Shown piece after piece: positions 31,164 through 40,726 of a stretch of 64,000 bases of DNA. The DNA is taken from assembly GCF_000714935.1 (NCBI RefSeq), contig NZ_JMIR01000004.1, positions 62,001 to 126,000 on the forward strand, given 5' to 3'. Numbering within the stretch: the stretch's first letter is position 1; each line of letters opens with the position of its first letter. A model generated the notes under the pieces. It saw only the letters and a program-made list of their open reading frames with translations. It had not been told where the DNA came from and ran no database searches. The translations under genes and the position numbers were made by a program. The DNA is from Tumebacillus flagellatus (GTDB lineage: Bacteria; Bacillota; Bacilli; Tumebacillales; Tumebacillaceae).

Positions 31164-32996
31164 ATGTGGAAAGAAAATCGTGGAGCAGGGATTTCCATCG
31201 TCGTGTTGGACAGCGGGGTGAATGTTGAGCATCCCGATCTGGCGGCGCACACGTTTGAGGGGATCTCTGTGGTGGAAGACAGGGACGGGTTTCGCGTGAC
31301 GGAGGGCTTTGCCGATACACTGGGGCACGGGACGGCCGTGACGGGAATTCTCAAGCGTTTGGTGCCGGAAGCGGATATTTTCGCGGTGAAAGTGTTTCAC
31401 GAGGAGTTGTCTACTTCCTTGGAGCGCTTGTTGTACGCGATGGAATATGTGCTCCACAACATCGACTGTCACATCTTGCATCTGAGTTTGGGCGTTGTTC
31501 AAGACAGCGAAATCAAGCGGCTGCGCAGTCTGTGCGAGTCGTTGACGGCCAAGGGCGTGTTGATCGTGTCGGCGTTTGACAACGACGGGGCGGTCTCGTA
31601 TCCGGCGGCGTTTTCTGAAGTGATCGGCGTGGATGCCAGTCAGACCTGCAAGGGAGACCACGAGTTCGAGTTTGTGGAAGGCTCGTTGGTCAACTTGAAG
31701 GCGAAGGGAACGAGTCAACGGTTGGCGTGGGTGCAGCCGACCTATATCTTCCGAGCGGGCGCGAGTTTTGCGGCGGCGTACGCAACGGCCGCCGTGGCGA
31801 AACTGCGGCAAGGGGGTCTCACCGAACGCGAAGAGATTCTCGCGGAGTTGCAACAGGAAGCCGTCAAGGTCTTCCCCGCACGCACGGTGCGGGAGACCTC
31901 GGGCAAGTTTCCGGTGCGGGAAGCGGTGATTTTTCCTTTCAACAAGGAAATGCACAGCGTGGCGCGCTTTCAAGATCTCTTGGGGTTTACGTTGCGCGGT
32001 GTGTATGACACGAAATATTCCGGTCAAGTGGGGCAACCCATCTCGAAAGTGCTGCGACAGCCGGTGCCTGACGATCACGTGATTCAGAACCTTGATCAAC
32101 TGAACTGGCACGATTCTTGGGACGCTTTGATTCTTGGACACGTCGAACTGCTTTCGGATAAAGTCGGCGTGGATTACATCGAAACGCTGTTGCAGCTGTG
32201 CATCGAGCACCGCAAAAACCTCTACTGCTACGACGGGCTCGGGCGGTATGAAGAGCTCGTGCAGGAAGCAAGGGCACGGGGCTTGTCCGTTTTTTACCCG
32301 GAGGTGAGCGCGGAGGAAGTGCCGCCCAATCGCTTTGGGAAGTTGCGAAAAATCGGCAAGCCGGTGCTCGGGATCTTCGGCACGTCTTCACAACAGGGGA
32401 AATTCACGCTGCAGTTGAACTTGCGCCGCCGCTTCTTGCGCGACGGGTATGCGGTGGGGCAGTTGGGAACGGAGCCGTCCGCGCTGCTCTATGGATTTGA
32501 CGAGGTCTACCCGATGGGCTACAACTCCACCGTCGACGTGATGGCGTACCAAGCGGTCACGGTGCTCAACGAAATGATGTGGCGCATCGAAGACGGCGAT
32601 CCTGACATCATCCTCGTGGGCTCCCAATCGGGCACGGTGCCGTATGACACCGGCAATCTGCGGCGGTTTACATATCCCGCCATCAACTTCCTGCTCGGCA
32701 CGCAGCCGGATGCGTACATCCTCTGCGTGAACGTCGAGGACGACCTCGGCTACATCCGCCGGTCGGTGCAGGTGTTGGAGAATCTCGGCACAGGCAAAGT
32801 GATCGGGCTCGGTGTGTTTCCGCTTCGCAAGCAGTTCATTCCGTGGGCGGGGGTGAAGATGAACCCCGGCCAGTCCTCCGACTTGCTCGCGTTCAAAGAG
32901 ACACTGCATGCGGAGTTGGGGCTTTCGGCGTTTGTGATGAACGACGAGGAAGAGTTGGAGTCGCTCTACCAGCGCGTGTTGGAGTTTTATTCGTAG
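31164..32996 (+). CDS. subtilase (S8) fused to a DUF1611-like P-loop domain
   Basis: 610 residues. Residues 1 to about 225 form an S8 protease with triad Asp in VVLDSGVNVEHPDL, His in GHGTAVTGI and Ser in RAGASFAAAYA, where the usual GTS is GAS. There is no signal peptide or propeptide, so it acts in the cytoplasm, most likely to cut the RiPP leader. Residues about 280-610 match DUF1611: a first Rossmann-like part (WDALILGHVEL), then the P-loop IFGTSSQQGKFTLQL and IILVGSQSGTVPYD. DUF1611 proteins are ATP-using enzymes of uncertain type. The fusion suggests one protein performing two tailoring steps. ATG 31164 follows AGGGG. Confidence 0.85.
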   Translation: MWKENRGAGISIVVLDSGVNVEHPDLAAHTFEGISVVEDRDGFRVTEGFADTLGHGTAVTGILKRLVPEADIFAVKVFHEELSTSLERLLYAMEYVLHNIDCHILHLSLGVVQDSEIKRLRSLCESLTAKGVLIVSAFDNDGAVSYPAAFSEVIGVDASQTCKGDHEFEFVEGSLVNLKAKGTSQRLAWVQPTYIFRAGASFAAAYATAAVAKLRQGGLTEREEILAELQQEAVKVFPARTVRETSGKFPVREAVIFPFNKEMHSVARFQDLLGFTLRGVYDTKYSGQVGQPISKVLRQPVPDDHVIQNLDQLNWHDSWDALILGHVELLSDKVGVDYIETLLQLCIEHRKNLYCYDGLGRYEELVQEARARGLSVFYPEVSAEEVPPNRFGKLRKIGKPVLGIFGTSSQQGKFTLQLNLRRRFLRDGYAVGQLGTEPSALLYGFDEVYPMGYNSTVDVMAYQAVTVLNEMMWRIEDGDPDIILVGSQSGTVPYDTGNLRRFTYPAINFLLGTQPDAYILCVNVEDDLGYIRRSVQVLENLGTGKVIGLGVFPLRKQFIPWAGVKMNPGQSSDLLAFKETLHAELGLSAFVMNDEEELESLYQRVLEFYS

Positions 32997-33025
32997 GGTT
33001 TGATTCATAGAGGGAGGGGACGAGC

Positions 33026-33640
33026 ATGAACGCATCATCGGAAGCCAAGCGGGAGATCAAGTTGTTGATCGGAGCCAGCGGCGCGATTTCCGTTTTGAAC
33101 CTGCATCAGTGGATCGCCTATTTGAAAAAAAATCTCGTGCACGACATTCGGGTGATTCTCACCGACACGGCGGCGGAGTTCGTCAATCCGGAGATCATTT
33201 CGTCCTTCACCGGGCATCCCGCGCAAACGTCGGAACTGGGCGACCCGAACTTTCCGGCGGCGCACGTGTCGCTTCCGGAGTGGGCCGATCTGTTTCTGAT
33301 TTTGCCCGCGTCCGGCAACGTGATCTCCAAAGCGGCGCACGGAATCGCCGATGACTTGCTGACCAGCGCGATTCTGGCGGCGAACTGCCCGGTTGTGTTC
33401 GCGCCGTCGATGAACATGCAGATGTGGCGCAAACCGGCGATGCAGCGCAACGTGCAGCAGTTGCAAGAAGACGGCTACCACGTGTTCGTCGGGCCGGAGC
33501 AAGAGGGCTTTCGCGTCTCCACCGGACGGCCCGACGCCAGCATCGGCATCGACATCGGCCACATCGGGATCAAGATGATGCGGTTGTTGCGTACGCAGAA
33601 GCCAGATTCATCGAGCTCGATTCAGCAGGTGAGTTCATGA
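33026..33640 (+). CDS. EpiD/LanD-like flavoprotein Cys decarboxylase
   Basis: 204 residues of the homo-oligomeric flavin-containing Cys decarboxylase (HFCD) family. LLIGASGAISVLNL is the N-terminal FMN-binding loop. The catalytic His80 is in AAHVSLPEW. PASGN at 94-98 and PSMNMQMW at 127-134 are the substrate-clamp motifs of the family. EpiD/MrsD oxidatively decarboxylate a C-terminal peptidyl Cys to an enethiol, while Dfp acts on phosphopantothenoylcysteine. Stand-alone size and the RiPP context favour the peptide role. The precursor at 31010 ends in Cys, as required. It is ATGA-coupled to the next ABC gene. Confidence 0.88.
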   Translation: MNASSEAKREIKLLIGASGAISVLNLHQWIAYLKKNLVHDIRVILTDTAAEFVNPEIISSFTGHPAQTSELGDPNFPAAHVSLPEWADLFLILPASGNVISKAAHGIADDLLTSAILAANCPVVFAPSMNMQMWRKPAMQRNVQQLQEDGYHVFVGPEQEGFRVSTGRPDASIGIDIGHIGIKMMRLLRTQKPDSSSSIQQVSS

Positions 33641-35400
33641 AAACCGTGCGGTCTCCGTTGTTTTTTTCCTACGGGGTGTTCTTCCGAGCGGCACCGCTGG
33701 CGGCGACGGGCTTGATTCTCTGCACGATCTTGATCGGTTTCATGCCGGGCATCCAAGCGTGGATGCTCACGTCGCTGATGGAACAACTGACGGCGGAGCA
33801 TCCCGACTCGTGGGGCGGCGTACCGCCGGCGTTTATCGGGATCACGGTGGTCAGTGTCGTGCAGATGCTCTGTTCGCTGGGTAACAACCTCGCGTTTCAA
33901 TACACCAAAAACCGCATGAACACGCAAGCCACCGACGTGATCTTGCGCAAAGTGTCCCGCTTGGCGGCGGTGTCCTTCGATGTGGATGAAGTGCACGACC
34001 GCCTCCATCGGGCGTACTCCAACCGCGAGGCTCCGTTTGATCAGATTCGCTCCTTTCATGCGATCGTGTCGATTTTCATCTCCTTGGTCTCGTTCTTGAT
34101 TTATGTGCAATCGCTGAATTCGTGGCTGTCGGTGGTGTTTGCGCTCGGCATGGTGCTGTACGCTGTGCAGATGTACTTCCAGAGCAAAGTGGAGCATCGC
34201 GTGTACGAGGAGCAGACGGCGCACGAGCGGGAATTGAACTATCTGGCGGAGGTCGCGACCCGCAAGAGTTACGGCAAGGAAGTTCGCGTCTTCGGACTGG
34301 CGGGCTATGTGCTCGACCGCTGGCAAGAGCTGTCCGACCGGTTGACGCGGCAGGTGTTGCGCGTAAAGCAACGGCATCATCTGCAGAATCTGCTGTTGAC
34401 CACCGCCGGGTTTGCGGTCATCACGGTGTTTTTCGTCCTCGTGGCGCTGTCGGTGGGAGCGGGAAAGACGTCCACGGCTGCGTTTGCGGGTCTCGTGTCG
34501 TTCATCGGACAACTGGGCTATATGATATCAAACGTCGGGCAACAAACCCGCGATTTCAACTTGACGCGCCTCAAGGTGCGCAACATCTTGGAGTTTTTGC
34601 AGGCGGAGGAAGCGTCGGTCGGAGAACTTGAGGCCCCGACAACGGGCGCGCAAAGTTCCTTGCAGCTTCGCAACGTTTCGTTTCGCTACCCCGGCACAGA
34701 CCGCTTGACGCTGGACGGTATCAACTTGGAGATTCGCCCCGGCGAGACGGTCGGCATCGTCGGCGAGAACGGCGCGGGAAAAACCACGCTGGCTTGCTTG
34801 TTGGCGGGGCTGTTCACCCCTGCGGAGGGCGAGGTGCTGCTGAACGGCCTGCCGATGCAGGAGCTGACACCGGAAGCGCGGACGAAGCAGATCGGCGTCG
34901 TGCACCAGAAACCGATCCGCTATGAGCTGTCGTTCCGCGAAAACCTCGAACTCGCCGCCACGGTGGAGCCGGGTGTCGTCGAGCGTGTCGTGGAAGAGTT
35001 TCAGATGCAAGAACTTTTGCAAAAAATGCCCGAAGGCTACGAGACGGTGCTGGGCCGCTCGTTTGGCAACGTCGACCTCTCGGGCGGAGAGTGGCAGCGG
35101 ATGGCGATCGCCCGTTGCGTTCTGCAAAACCCCGATGTGTACATCCTCGATGAGCCGACGTCGGCGCTCGATCCGGAGAACGAGTCGCGAATCTTCCACT
35201 TGTTCCGGCAACTGTCCGCGCAAAAAACCACGGTGATCATCTCGCACCGCCTCGGTTCGATCAAGGGCGTGGACAAAATCGTCGTCTTGCAGCAAGGCAA
35301 GATCGTGGAGGTCGGACGCCATGAGGAACTGATCGAGCGCGGGGGCGAGTACCGGCGGCTCTTCGATCTGCAAGCTCAGTGGTATAAGGAAGGTGAATGA
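33637..35400 (+). CDS. ABC exporter (fused permease-ATPase) 1
   Basis: 587 residues. Six membrane helices cover the first ~320 residues. The ATPase domain has Walker A GENGAGKTTL, signature LSGGEWQRMAIAR, Walker B VYILDEPTSALD and H-loop ISHRLGS. No C39 peptidase domain is present, which agrees with a separate leader protease. The start overlaps the decarboxylase stop. It forms a pair with the following ABC gene, likely a heterodimeric peptide exporter with self-immunity function. Confidence 0.9.
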   Translation: MKTVRSPLFFSYGVFFRAAPLAATGLILCTILIGFMPGIQAWMLTSLMEQLTAEHPDSWGGVPPAFIGITVVSVVQMLCSLGNNLAFQYTKNRMNTQATDVILRKVSRLAAVSFDVDEVHDRLHRAYSNREAPFDQIRSFHAIVSIFISLVSFLIYVQSLNSWLSVVFALGMVLYAVQMYFQSKVEHRVYEEQTAHERELNYLAEVATRKSYGKEVRVFGLAGYVLDRWQELSDRLTRQVLRVKQRHHLQNLLLTTAGFAVITVFFVLVALSVGAGKTSTAAFAGLVSFIGQLGYMISNVGQQTRDFNLTRLKVRNILEFLQAEEASVGELEAPTTGAQSSLQLRNVSFRYPGTDRLTLDGINLEIRPGETVGIVGENGAGKTTLACLLAGLFTPAEGEVLLNGLPMQELTPEARTKQIGVVHQKPIRYELSFRENLELAATVEPGVVERVVEEFQMQELLQKMPEGYETVLGRSFGNVDLSGGEWQRMAIARCVLQNPDVYILDEPTSALDPENESRIFHLFRQLSAQKTTVIISHRLGSIKGVDKIVVLQQGKIVEVGRHEELIERGGEYRRLFDLQAQWYKEGE

Positions 35401-35401
35401 G

Positions 35402-37216
35402 TTGAAAGCAAGGACGATGGTGTGGGTGCTGAAGTTCTTTTTTGCTTCGTCTTCCCTTCCGTTTGTGCTGATGTCGCTGTTCGGGTTGCTCCAGGCCGGG
35501 TTGGCAGCGTCGGCGCTGTTGTTCCTCCAGCAGCTCGTGGACGGACGAAGTCTGTCGGGACTCGCGCTGGTGTGGCTTTCGGTGGGATACCTGCTGTGCG
35601 CGCTGGTGTTGCCGAACGCGTTTAACATCCTCAACCAGCTGTTTCGAGAAGCGGTGTTGCGCCGCTCCCAGCAAATTCTGACCCGCAAGCTGATGCAGAT
35701 GTCGGCAAGCATCGGCATGGATTCCTTGGAAGATGCGCAGTTTCAAGACGTGGTGTCCGCCGTGACCAAAGCGGACAGCAGCGTGATGATCAACTACTGG
35801 CAGTGCGTGCAGGAGATTGTGATCTCGCTGGTGCGCTTGGTCGGGGTGGCGGCTGTGCTGACTTCGTTTTATTGGGGAATTCCGCTGGTTGTGTTTGCGT
35901 CCGTTCTGCCGGAGTTGTGGATGCGGATGCGCTTTGCAAAACTGCAACACAAGCTCCACCTCGATCAATCGGCGGTGGAACGCCGTGCTTCGTACTTTGC
36001 CGACGTGTTGACCAAGCGGGAGTACGTCAAGGAAATTCGCACGTCTGCCGCCGAGTCGTTTCTCTATGGCAAATGGCGTTCGCAAAAGGACGCGTATGAT
36101 CGCAAGGATTTGGCGTTTGACCGCAAGCGGCAGTCGTACTTCGGCGCAGGGCATTTGATTTTTCTCACGGCGATTTCGGCTTCGATGTTTTTCATGGTGA
36201 AGTGGGTGATGGGCGGGCAGACCTCGGTCGGGGCGCTGACGTCGGCGATCTTTGCGCTGAACTACATCGTGGGGTCGATCGGCTCGCTGCTCTACAACTT
36301 CGGGCAAGCGCAACATCAAATTTTGCTGGTGGAGACCACCCGCGGATTTTTGGAAGACACGGCAGCGGAACAAGAGCCCTCGCCGGATTTGCATCGCGTG
36401 ACAGTTCCCTTCGACATCCGCTTTGAAAACGTCTCGTACCGCTATCCGGGGGCGGAAAACTTTGCCTTGCAGAACGTCTCGTTTACGATTACGCACGGCG
36501 AACGCATCGCGCTCGTCGGCGCAAACGGCTCCGGCAAATCCACGCTGATCCGCCTGTTGCTCGGGTTGAGCCGCCCGACGTCCGGCCGCATCTACCTGAA
36601 CGAAGTGCCGTTGGAAGACTGTTCCTGGGGGCACTACCGGGAGCTTGTGACGGTAGCGTTCCAAGACTTTGCCCAGTACTGCCGCACCGTGCGCGAGAAC
36701 ATCGGGTTTGGCGACCTTCACGCGTTGCACCTCCCGCACTTGCTGGAACAAGCAGCGGTGCAGAGCGGCGCCGCAGATTTTATCGAACGGCTTCCGCGGC
36801 GGTATGACCAGCAGTTGGGGGCGGCGTTTGCCGGCGGAGTGGATCTCTCCGGCGGCCAGTGGCAAAAAACCGCCATGGCGCGCGCGTATCTGCGTCAAGC
36901 GGCGCTGTTGTTGATGGATGAGCCGACAGCTTCTCTTGACCCGATGGCGGAAGTGGAAGTCTACCGTCAGTTTTCTGATCTGGCTGAAGGGAAAACGGCT
37001 CTGTTGGTCTCGCATCGCTTAGGATCGGCGACGTTGGCGGATCGGATTTTCGTCCTGCAGCAAGGGGAGTTGGTGGAAGCGGGGCACCACATCGAGCTGT
37101 TGCGGGAAAACGGCGAGTACGCCAAGTTGTTCCGTTCGCAAGCGGAATGGTATCTCCATGATGAGAGAGCAGAGGCAGTGGAGGAGCCCCCTGTGGCCGG
37201 TGTACAAGTACAATAA
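35402..37216 (+). CDS. ABC exporter (fused permease-ATPase) 2
   Basis: 604 residues with the same layout as the preceding protein: membrane domain to about 330, Walker A GANGSGKSTL, signature LSGGQWQKTAMAR, Walker B LLLMDEPTASLDP and H-loop SHRLGSA. TTG 35402 has AAGGTGA 5 bp upstream; the GTG at 35393 lies inside that site. The gene immediately follows exporter 1 and probably dimerises with it. The terminator at 37230 ends the RiPP operon. Confidence 0.9.
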   Translation: MKARTMVWVLKFFFASSSLPFVLMSLFGLLQAGLAASALLFLQQLVDGRSLSGLALVWLSVGYLLCALVLPNAFNILNQLFREAVLRRSQQILTRKLMQMSASIGMDSLEDAQFQDVVSAVTKADSSVMINYWQCVQEIVISLVRLVGVAAVLTSFYWGIPLVVFASVLPELWMRMRFAKLQHKLHLDQSAVERRASYFADVLTKREYVKEIRTSAAESFLYGKWRSQKDAYDRKDLAFDRKRQSYFGAGHLIFLTAISASMFFMVKWVMGGQTSVGALTSAIFALNYIVGSIGSLLYNFGQAQHQILLVETTRGFLEDTAAEQEPSPDLHRVTVPFDIRFENVSYRYPGAENFALQNVSFTITHGERIALVGANGSGKSTLIRLLLGLSRPTSGRIYLNEVPLEDCSWGHYRELVTVAFQDFAQYCRTVRENIGFGDLHALHLPHLLEQAAVQSGAADFIERLPRRYDQQLGAAFAGGVDLSGGQWQKTAMARAYLRQAALLLMDEPTASLDPMAEVEVYRQFSDLAEGKTALLVSHRLGSATLADRIFVLQQGELVEAGHHIELLRENGEYAKLFRSQAEWYLHDERAEAVEEPPVAGVQVQ

Positions 37217-37229
37217 GTTGCCTCGGGAG

Positions 37230-37264
37230 AAAACACCTTGCTTGTGTTGGCAGGGTGTTTTTTT
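37230..37264 (+). terminator. Terminator of the RiPP operon
   Basis: AAAACACCTTGC and GGCAGGGTGTTTTTTT arms around a short loop. Confidence 0.8.
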
Positions 37265-37369
37265 GTGTGGGCAGGCTGTTGGAAGGAAGTTTCCTTGGAT
37301 TGACAGCGGGTCTCTTGGTGTACACTAGTGGAGGTAGCAAAGAGCCATTGCTTGGGAGGAGTTGAAGAC

Positions 37370-37876
37370 GTGATAAAACGCGCGATACATATCTTTCCCC
37401 GCTTTGACAATGCGGAGGAAATCCACTGTTTGCGTCAGAAGTTCGATCCGTTGGCGAACTTGATTCCGCCTCATCTCACGCTGGTCTATCCGTTTGAAAG
37501 CGATTGGAGCGCAGAACAGGTTCAGGCGCATTGCCAAGACGTGTTGCAGGGGTTCCAACCGTTCGATTTGACGTTGCGCGGGATCACCGGCACGCCGGAC
37601 TGGCATCTGTTCCTCAATGTCAAACGGGGCAATGACGAGATCATCGCCTTGCATGACCGCCTCTACAGCGGCTTGTTGCAACCGTTTTTGTATCGCAAAG
37701 TCACATTCGTTCCGCACTTGACCGTCGGGCATCTCACCAACGTGGAGACGTTTGAAAGCTCTTTGGCCGCCACGCAGGAGTTCGACCACATCTTCACGTG
37801 CCGGGTGGACGAAATTACGGTGGAAGTCATTGAACCAGACGAATCCTCGACGGTCGAAGGAACCGTCCGCCTCTGA
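37370..37876 (+). CDS. 2H phosphoesterase (2'-5' RNA ligase-like)
   Basis: 168 residues. Two HxT motifs (PPHLTLVYPF and VPHLTVGHL) mark the two-His phosphoesterase fold of LigT/YjcG type, acting on 2',3'-cyclic or 2'-5' RNA phosphodiesters. GTG 37370 follows GGGAGGAG; the longer frame to 37328 is not supported. A TTGACA at 37300 and TACACT at 37321 may be its promoter, with a short 15-bp spacer. Confidence 0.85.
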   Translation: MIKRAIHIFPRFDNAEEIHCLRQKFDPLANLIPPHLTLVYPFESDWSAEQVQAHCQDVLQGFQPFDLTLRGITGTPDWHLFLNVKRGNDEIIALHDRLYSGLLQPFLYRKVTFVPHLTVGHLTNVETFESSLAATQEFDHIFTCRVDEITVEVIEPDESSTVEGTVRL

Positions 37877-37899
37877 GAAGCAGGCGGGCGTTTTTTTTT
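37864..37899 (+). terminator. Terminator overlapping the 2H gene end
   Basis: CCGTCCGCCT pairs with AGGCGGGCG, followed by nine T. The 5-prime arm lies in the coding region. Confidence 0.78.
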
Positions 37900-38022
37900 C
37901 TGAACAGAAGGAATGGTAAGGTTGCTGTATAATTAACATCTTGTAGGTAAGATCTCCTCAAAGAAACGTTCAAAGAGAGGTTTCGCAAACGCTGTTCGAC
38001 AACTGCGTGAGGTGAATGGAAC

Positions 38023-39252
38023 TTGATTGTGTTGAACAACTTGTTGTTGAACCTGTTTGTCAATTTGTTTTTTGTGACGATCTATTTCTCGGTTCGAGTT
38101 CGCGAAAAGCATCGTCCCTTGTTGATCTTGGGGTTGGCGAGCGCCTCGTTGTTGCTGTGTTTGACGTTTCCGGTCTCGAACATAAGCGGATATCGATTCG
38201 GTTTGGGGATGATCCCGGTCTTGGTTGCGATCTTGTACGGGCGGGCGTGGGTGTCTCTCGTGCTGATGGCGTTGATGGTGGCGTATCGCCTCTATTTGGG
38301 AGGCGGCAGTGTGATGCAGTTGTACGCAACTGTTCCCGCAATCCTTACCGCGTTTGCTTGTAAACGCCGCTACCAGATGTTCGAAAAGCTCGATCGCTTG
38401 GTGGTCGCCAGCGCGTTGCCCGGAATCGCGGCGTTGGGATCGTGTGCTGTCGTTTGGGCGCAGGACATGCTCACGGCGCAGATGACGTGGTTTCTCGCCG
38501 TCTATGCGCTGCTGTATCTCATGACCGCTTTCATGTGCACATTGTTGATTGAAACGTTGCGCGAGAACCGGGCGATGCGTCTGGAGATGCAGCGCATGGA
38601 AAAACTTCGTGTGCTCGGCGACCTCGCCGCTGCCATCGCGCATGAAGTCCGTCACCCGATGACGGTGGCGGGCGGGTTCTTGCAACTGCTCCGAGAGGAG
38701 AAAAACCCCGCCGACAAGCGTCACTACATCGACATCGCCCTTCAAGAGATGAAACGCGGCGAAGAGATCATCGCAGAATACCTCGCGTTTGCGAATCCGG
38801 AAATTCAGAAACCGGAGCGTGTGCAGGCGGCGGAGCGCACCCGGCATGTGCTGAATGGGTTGTCGTCGCTTGCCAACTTGCAAAAGATCGAGATTGTGCA
38901 TACGTTGCAAGCGGGTCTGTGGGTGACAGTGGATGCAGGCATGCTCGATCAAGTGCTGCTGCATGTGATCCGAAACGGTATGGAAGCGATGCCGCAGGGC
39001 GGTCGGCTGCATGTGTCGGTGACGAAGGTGCGGCAGTATGCCGAGATTCAAATCGAAGACACCGGCGTCGGCATGACGCTTGATGAAGTCGCAAGGCTCG
39101 GAAATCCGTTTTACACCACCAAAGACAAAGGAACGGGACTGGGTCTGATGGTCGCGTACCGCTATGTGGAAGTCATGCGCGGCAAGATTCGCGTGCAGAG
39201 TGAAAAAGGCCGCGGCACGCGTTTTTTGATTCAAATTCCTATTTCTGGATAA
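38023..39252 (+). CDS. membrane sensor histidine kinase (orphan)
   Basis: 409 residues. Five to six membrane segments fill the first ~180 residues, similar to 5TM-Lyt-type sensors. The H-box AAAIAHEVRHPMTV has the phospho-accepting His207. Then come the N-box HVIRNGMEAM, G1 EDTGVGM and G2 GTGLGLMVAYR. No response regulator is encoded nearby; KinB-like sporulation kinases are also orphans, so an input into Spo0F is possible. TTG 38023 lies 7 bp after GAGGTGA. A TATAAT at 37928 is a candidate -10 without a good -35. Confidence 0.85.
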   Translation: MIVLNNLLLNLFVNLFFVTIYFSVRVREKHRPLLILGLASASLLLCLTFPVSNISGYRFGLGMIPVLVAILYGRAWVSLVLMALMVAYRLYLGGGSVMQLYATVPAILTAFACKRRYQMFEKLDRLVVASALPGIAALGSCAVVWAQDMLTAQMTWFLAVYALLYLMTAFMCTLLIETLRENRAMRLEMQRMEKLRVLGDLAAAIAHEVRHPMTVAGGFLQLLREEKNPADKRHYIDIALQEMKRGEEIIAEYLAFANPEIQKPERVQAAERTRHVLNGLSSLANLQKIEIVHTLQAGLWVTVDAGMLDQVLLHVIRNGMEAMPQGGRLHVSVTKVRQYAEIQIEDTGVGMTLDEVARLGNPFYTTKDKGTGLGLMVAYRYVEVMRGKIRVQSEKGRGTRFLIQIPISG

Positions 39253-39334
39253 CGATCTGCTCAACGAGGAGGTCTTTTTGTTCGAATCTCGAATAGATAG
39301 AGTGATAAGGGTTTTTTTAGGGGGGGTTGAATTC

Positions 39335-40714
39335 ATGCTGAATCAAGCGTTAGTTGAAGATATCCTGTATGCGGCTCTGGAAACCGGAGGAGATTTTGCA
39401 GAAATCTTCGTGGAAGATAAGACGAGTTCGTCGATTCAGATGTTGGGCGGCACCGTCGATACGGCGATGTCCGGAAGAGACTTCGGCGTGGGCATTCGGA
39501 TCTTAAACGGCGTGTTTGCCGTGTATGCGTACACCAACGATTTTTCCCGCGAGAATTTGATCAAGGTGGCGCGCAACGCAGCGCAAGCGATTCGCGGACA
39601 GAAGCAGGACATCCGCATCGACCTGCGCAAGTCGTTGGTCACCCCGCATCATGAGCTCAAACTGCTGCCGTCCGACGTCAGCAAAGCGCGCAAGATCGAG
39701 TACATGCGCCGCGCGCACATCGCCGCGAGCGAGTACGATCCGGTGATCTCGCAGACGCGCGTGATCTACCTCGATGACGATCAGAAAGTCCTGATCGCCA
39801 ACTCCGAAGGTCTGTTCGTCGAGGACCGCCGTGCCCACAACCGCCTCCAAATCGAAGCGATCGCTTCGAACGGGTCGGAAAAACAATCCGGGCAATACGG
39901 GCCGGGGGCACACAGCGGCTTGGAGTTTTTGGATAACTTAGACATTGAATGGTACGCGCGGGAAGCGGCACGCACCGCCAAGACGATGATCCACGCGGAA
40001 TTCGCTCCGAGCGGCAAGATTCCGGTCATCATCGACAACGAGTTCGGCGGTGTCATCTTCCACGAAGCGTGCGGTCACGGGTTGGAAGCGACTTCCGTTG
40101 CCAAGGGCGCCTCTGTGTTCGCGGGCAAACTCGGCGAACTGGTTGCGTCTCCGCTGGTGACGGCGATTGACGACGGCACGATCAAAAACGCATGGGGCTC
40201 GCTGAACATCGACGACGAAGGGTCGCCGACGCAGCGCAACGTGCTGATTGAAAACGGCGTGCTCAAAGGCTACCTGATCGACAAGCTCGGCAGTCGCAAG
40301 ATGGGCATGGCGTCGACCGGTTCGGCGCGCCGTCAAAACTACCAGTTCGCGCCCACTTCGCGCATGAACAACACGTTCATCGCCGGCGGGAACTCCACGC
40401 CGGAAGAGATCATCGCGAACACCGAATACGGGCTGTATGCCAAATACATGGGCGGCGGCTCGGTCAACACGGCGACGGGCGACTTTAACTTTGCGGTGCG
40501 CGAAGGCTATATCGTGCGCAACGGCAAAATCGAAAAGCCGGTGCGCGGCGCAACTTTGATCGGCAAGGGCATCGAAGTGTTGCAGAAGATCGATATGGTC
40601 GGCAACAACTTGGCGTTCGGTCAAGGCATGTGCGGTTCGATTTCAGGCAGTATCCCGGCCGATGTCGGTCAACCGATGATCCGCGTGTCGGAACTGACCG
40701 TCGGCGGTCGTTAG
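39335..40714 (+). CDS. tldD: TldD-type metalloprotease subunit
   Basis: 459 residues. The zinc motif FHEACGHGLEA (His243, His248) identifies the catalytic TldD subunit, and the family ends FGQGMCGSISG. TldD/TldE heterodimers degrade unfolded peptides and mature RiPPs such as microcin B17 leaders. ATG 39335 follows a run of seven G. It is coupled to the TldE gene 12 bp downstream and lies 2 kb from the RiPP operon. Confidence 0.93.
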   Translation: MLNQALVEDILYAALETGGDFAEIFVEDKTSSSIQMLGGTVDTAMSGRDFGVGIRILNGVFAVYAYTNDFSRENLIKVARNAAQAIRGQKQDIRIDLRKSLVTPHHELKLLPSDVSKARKIEYMRRAHIAASEYDPVISQTRVIYLDDDQKVLIANSEGLFVEDRRAHNRLQIEAIASNGSEKQSGQYGPGAHSGLEFLDNLDIEWYAREAARTAKTMIHAEFAPSGKIPVIIDNEFGGVIFHEACGHGLEATSVAKGASVFAGKLGELVASPLVTAIDDGTIKNAWGSLNIDDEGSPTQRNVLIENGVLKGYLIDKLGSRKMGMASTGSARRQNYQFAPTSRMNNTFIAGGNSTPEEIIANTEYGLYAKYMGGGSVNTATGDFNFAVREGYIVRNGKIEKPVRGATLIGKGIEVLQKIDMVGNNLAFGQGMCGSISGSIPADVGQPMIRVSELTVGGR

Positions 40715-40726
40715 GAGGTGGCAGGC

